64,000 nt of DNA. Origin: Hyaloraphidium curvatum (lineage: Eukaryota > Monoblepharomycota > Hyaloraphidiomycetes > Hyaloraphidiales > Hyaloraphidiaceae). The DNA lies in contig JAIVFI010000010.1 in NCBI GenBank assembly GCA_025558095.1, positions 620,001 through 684,000 of the forward strand, written 5' to 3'. Below the pieces are notes generated by a model, which was given only the letters and a program-made list of their open reading frames with translations, searched no databases and was not told the origin of the DNA. The position numbers and the translations under genes were made by a program. Shown piece by piece: positions 61,134 through 64,000 of the stretch; within the stretch, counting starts at the first letter, position 1; every line of letters begins with the position of its first letter.

Positions 61134-63209
61134 ATGTCCCCCTCCCTCCGGTGCCTGAATGGGCTGTTTCGGGCCCGCAATCCTTTCCTTGGAACGCATC
61201 GATCATTACCCGCCGCGGTGCCCCGCGATGGCCCGCCCGTCCGCCCGCCGCCATGCCGCGCCTCGTCGTCGGCGGCGTCCGCCGGCGCGGCGCTCGCCTC
61301 TGCGCTCTCCGGCCTCGAGGGCGGCGCACGCCCGAGCCAGGACCGCCTGTGGGACATGTACGCGCGCGCCGCGGCGGACCCGTCCGTGCTGCGCGCCCTG
61401 GGCCCGGCGGACCTGGGCCGGCTGGCCGGGTGGCTCGCGGGCCGCGCGCTGGGGCGGCGGCGCAAGCTGGCCCGGGGGGAGATCCGCGTGGGCAGGGACA
61501 AGTTCGCGAGGGAGTGCGAGGCGATGATGGCGGAGGCGGCGGGGCGGCTGGGGAGGGTGGCCGAGGACGCCTTCGCGGCCGGCGTCGAGCTGCCCGACGA
61601 GGTCGGCACGCTGCTCGCGCGGACGTCGGAGCCCGGGCTGCGGACGCACGCGGACTGCGAGGCGCTCGCCGGCAGGCTCGCGAGGCTGGGGCTGGGCCCC
61701 TCGGCGCGCGCCGTGAACGCCATGGCGGACCCGCTCGCGAAGCGGGGCAACTACACGGCCGTCGCGAAGCTGCTCCACGAGCGCGGCGGCGAGGCGACCC
61801 CGCACGCGCTGACGATCCTGGTGCAGGCGGCCGCGGCGGCCCGCCCCGCCGCGTGCGAGGAGCTGGAGGGGTACCCCGTCGGCGCCGCGTCCGCGGGGGA
61901 CCTGCGGGTCGACCTGTGGACCGAGTTCCGCGACCGCGGCGAGAGGGCGTCCCGCCGCGCGCCCGACGCCCCCGACGCCTCCGCGGACGACCCCGCGCAC
62001 CTCATCGACGCGTCCCCGGACCCCCTCGCCGCCCTCCGCGCGCACCTGGCCCTCCGCCCCGCACCCACCCTCCCCTCGCTCACCGCCCCCTCGGCCCTCC
62101 CCGCGCACTCGCCGGCCTCCAAGACCCTCTCCGTGCTGCACGCCGCATCGGCGGTCCCCGCCCTCCCCGACGCCCCGCTGCTCGCCACCGCGCTGCATGC
62201 CTTCTTCCTGCGCCCCCTCCCGCGCCTCGCCTCGGCCGCCGTCGACGTGTTCTCCTCCGACTTCAACGTGCGCCCGGGGCCCGGCGTCTGGGCGCAGTTG
62301 CTGCACCGCGCCTCCCGCACGGGCGAGCTGGACGCCGCCGGCCGCGCGCTGGACGGCCTGTCGGCGGCGTCGGACGCGCCCCCCGACGCGCGCGCCGCGA
62401 CCATGGTGCTCGCGGCGTTGGTGATGGCCGGCAGGTTCCGCGAGGCCGCGGGGGTCTGGGGCGGGCTGGTGGATGCGCGCGGGGGGAGGGTGGCGGCGGA
62501 GACGGTGGGCGCGTACCTGGGTGCCGTGCTGGCGACCGGCGGGGACGCGGGGGCGTGGCTGGCCGAGGTTGCGGGGAAGGGCGGGGAGGTGACGGCGGGG
62601 CACTACAACAAGGCCGTGCACCGGCTGATCGGGATGGGCAGGGCGGAGGAGGCGCGGGCGGTGTTTGAGGGGATGCGGGTACCCGCGAACGGGACGACGG
62701 CGGCGACGGTTGCCAAGCTGGCGGGGGTGATGAAGGACGCGTGGCTCCTGGACACCGCGCTGCGGTGCGTTCCGGCACCGATGCTGGGCGCGGATGCGTG
62801 GGCGGCGGCGGGCAAGGCGCTTTCGGTGATGGGGCGGCCCGGGGAGGGCGGGGAGCTGCTGCTCGCGTGCCTGCAGGGGCGGGAGGCCGATCGGGCCCGG
62901 CTCCCGGACGGGTTCCCGTTGGCGGGTGTGCAGCCCCCCCGGCCGCACGTGGGCGTCGCCGCGGCCGCGCTGCAGATCGCCGAGCGCGTGCCGGGGGAGC
63001 CGAGCGAGGAGCTGGTCCGCGCCTGCCGGGCGTTCTTCGAGGCCGCGGGGGAGCCGGGGGCCGGGGGGATGGGGATCGAGGGGCTGCTGAGGCTGGCGGG
63101 GATGGAGCCGTGGGTTGACAGGCCGAGGGAGCAGCGGGTGGAAGGGGGGAAGGGGGGGGAGAGGCCGGCCAGGGAGCAGCGCGGGCGGTTGCACGGGAGG
63201 GGGGTTTGA
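61134..63209 (+). CDS. PPR-like mitochondrial protein
   Basis: A single exon of about 691 aa from ATG 61134 (61083 is an alternative in-frame start). The N-terminus is Arg/Ala/Ser/Pro-rich, like a mitochondrial presequence. The body is Ala-rich and helical with paired-helix repeats such as TMVLAALVMAGRFREAAGVW and YNKAVHRLIGMGRAEEARAVF, matching pentatricopeptide repeats in spacing (about 35 residues) though degenerate. PPR proteins bind organellar RNA. GC content at third positions is extreme, which leaves long shadow frames on both strands; the codon pattern and repeat structure favour this one. Confidence 0.6.
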   Translation: MSPSLRCLNGLFRARNPFLGTHRSLPAAVPRDGPPVRPPPCRASSSAASAGAALASALSGLEGGARPSQDRLWDMYARAAADPSVLRALGPADLGRLAGWLAGRALGRRRKLARGEIRVGRDKFARECEAMMAEAAGRLGRVAEDAFAAGVELPDEVGTLLARTSEPGLRTHADCEALAGRLARLGLGPSARAVNAMADPLAKRGNYTAVAKLLHERGGEATPHALTILVQAAAAARPAACEELEGYPVGAASAGDLRVDLWTEFRDRGERASRRAPDAPDASADDPAHLIDASPDPLAALRAHLALRPAPTLPSLTAPSALPAHSPASKTLSVLHAASAVPALPDAPLLATALHAFFLRPLPRLASAAVDVFSSDFNVRPGPGVWAQLLHRASRTGELDAAGRALDGLSAASDAPPDARAATMVLAALVMAGRFREAAGVWGGLVDARGGRVAAETVGAYLGAVLATGGDAGAWLAEVAGKGGEVTAGHYNKAVHRLIGMGRAEEARAVFEGMRVPANGTTAATVAKLAGVMKDAWLLDTALRCVPAPMLGADAWAAAGKALSVMGRPGEGGELLLACLQGREADRARLPDGFPLAGVQPPRPHVGVAAAALQIAERVPGEPSEELVRACRAFFEAAGEPGAGGMGIEGLLRLAGMEPWVDRPREQRVEGGKGGERPAREQRGRLHGRGV

Positions 63210-64000
63210 GGCGCCGCCCTGAATCGATGCGGCATCCGGCGAACAAGATTTCGAAAGCCGTGCCGGCGGTGCCGCTCCCTCAATCCTGCCGCCGCGGTGA
63301 GCCGCGCCGGTGAGACAGTTCCCCGATCCGATTCCCCGATTCGCGCGGCCGCATGACGCAACGCGGAAAATCGGCCCCACCATTGACGTCGCCTGCGGCG
63401 CGTCGCTTCCATCCAACGCCCCTCCCTTCCCGTCGCCGTGCATCGAACGACCCTGCTTGTCATCGGCGGATTCGGATCCCGCCGCCCGGTCGGCGGCACG
63501 GCCGCGCCGGCCGAGCGCACGGAACCCGCGGGCGGTGGGATTTCCCCACCGGCCCACCCCGCGATCGCGCGGCGACGGAGCGCCGTCGGCAGCCGCCCGC
63601 TCCTGCGGATCAGGGCCGCCGGTGCGGACCCCGTGATGGCGATGCGTGGGGTGCGGCCTTGGATTTTGGGGTGGTCCGCGGGAGCCTAAACTGTGGCGGC
63701 GTGGCGTGCGGGTGCGGGGCCCGATCGGTGACCAGTGGTGGCGGGACCCGGGCCATCGGTGGGCGAGGAGGAAGGCGCTGCGTCAAGAGAAAGTCAGGGG
63801 CAGCGGCGAGGCGGCGGTGGTTCGGTGGCGTCGGGGAACTCGCGGCGGCACGCGGTCGGCAGCCGTCCGCGGGCCCCGCGTGCCCTGATGCCCCGAGTGT
63901 GGATGCAGCCACGCGCCCGGTGCCGGATGGATAAAATCCGGAGGGCCGAGGCTCGACCGCCGCATAGTTATCGGCGGGGCGCTTTTTCAGAGGCACGAAC
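63210..64000. other. Gene-free GC-rich end of the window
   Basis: Open frames occur on both strands but all have Arg/Pro/Gly-rich composition without family features. A TATA-like GGATAAAA lies near 63930. A gene starting or ending beyond 64000 cannot be judged. Confidence 0.4.

Noticed and set aside
61124-63557. Long alternative frames on both strands over the PPR-like gene (514 and 783 aa)
   Set aside because: Composition is almost only Arg/Gly/Ala/Pro. The frame from 61134 has a presequence and helical-pair repeats instead.
63353-63996. Open frames in the last 650 bases (193 aa plus, 128 aa minus)
   Set aside because: Low-complexity Arg/Pro/Gly composition, no motif, and no intron-supported continuation within the window.

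Overview
The window is nuclear DNA of a GC-rich eukaryote, almost certainly a fungus. The genes are interrupted by many short spliceosomal introns, mostly 43-97 nt. Donors are often GTGGGT, GTGAGY or GTGCGT, a CTRAC/CTSAC branch-like site lies near the 3' end, and acceptors are CAG or AAG. There is a Zn2Cys6 regulator and fungal transcription-factor (MHR) domains. A Ro60-like TROVE gene (absent from model yeasts) and a reprolysin-like protease fit an early-diverging lineage better than a model yeast; that placement is inference. All exon joins were read by eye from splice signals, frame continuity and family motifs. No tRNA, rRNA or CRISPR array was seen.

Layout. 1-325 is a perfect 133-bp inverted repeat. 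0.7-9.3 kb holds an unknown acidic gene, mitochondrial bL36, DCP2 decapping enzyme, APN2 AP endonuclease and a sialate O-acetylesterase-like secreted enzyme. 9.6-24 kb is built on two nearly identical TROVE/VWA (Ro60-like) genes in inverted orientation. They bracket about 10 kb that encodes a TlpA-like thioredoxin protein, a Zn2Cys6 regulator, a fatty-acid-hydroxylase-family enzyme, two secreted proteins and an alpha/beta hydrolase. 24-33.5 kb carries a J-protein, an F-box/LRR-like gene, a peroxisomal SCPx-type thiolase, a RING-H2 ligase with SUMO-interaction-like motifs, a MYND protein and an N-formylglutamate amidohydrolase.

33.5-44 kb looks like a degenerating accessory stretch. It has a 3' relic of the F-box/LRR-like gene, a frameshifted MHR-domain gene with an intact paralogue 6 kb away, a frameshifted metzincin protease with a 33-bp repeat tail, and a C2H2 array of about 15 fingers fused to a PD-(D/E)XK-like domain with a reading-frame break inside the array. 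44-64 kb returns to mostly intact genes: a 2OG-Fe(II) oxygenase-like protein, a beta-lactamase-related hydrolase, acetyl-CoA synthetase, a USP36-like deubiquitinase, an ABM monooxygenase, an SDR, three tandem F-box-like paralogues (the third with a nonsense codon), a secreted Rax2-like propeller protein and a PPR-like mitochondrial protein.

Genes are tightly packed. Many are divergent pairs with starts 130-370 bp apart, or convergent pairs with stops 60-100 bp apart. No pathway cluster is evident. Most genes are housekeeping: mRNA decay, DNA repair, the mitochondrial ribosome, peroxisomal and acetyl-CoA metabolism, and ubiquitin turnover. Lineage-specific families lie between them.
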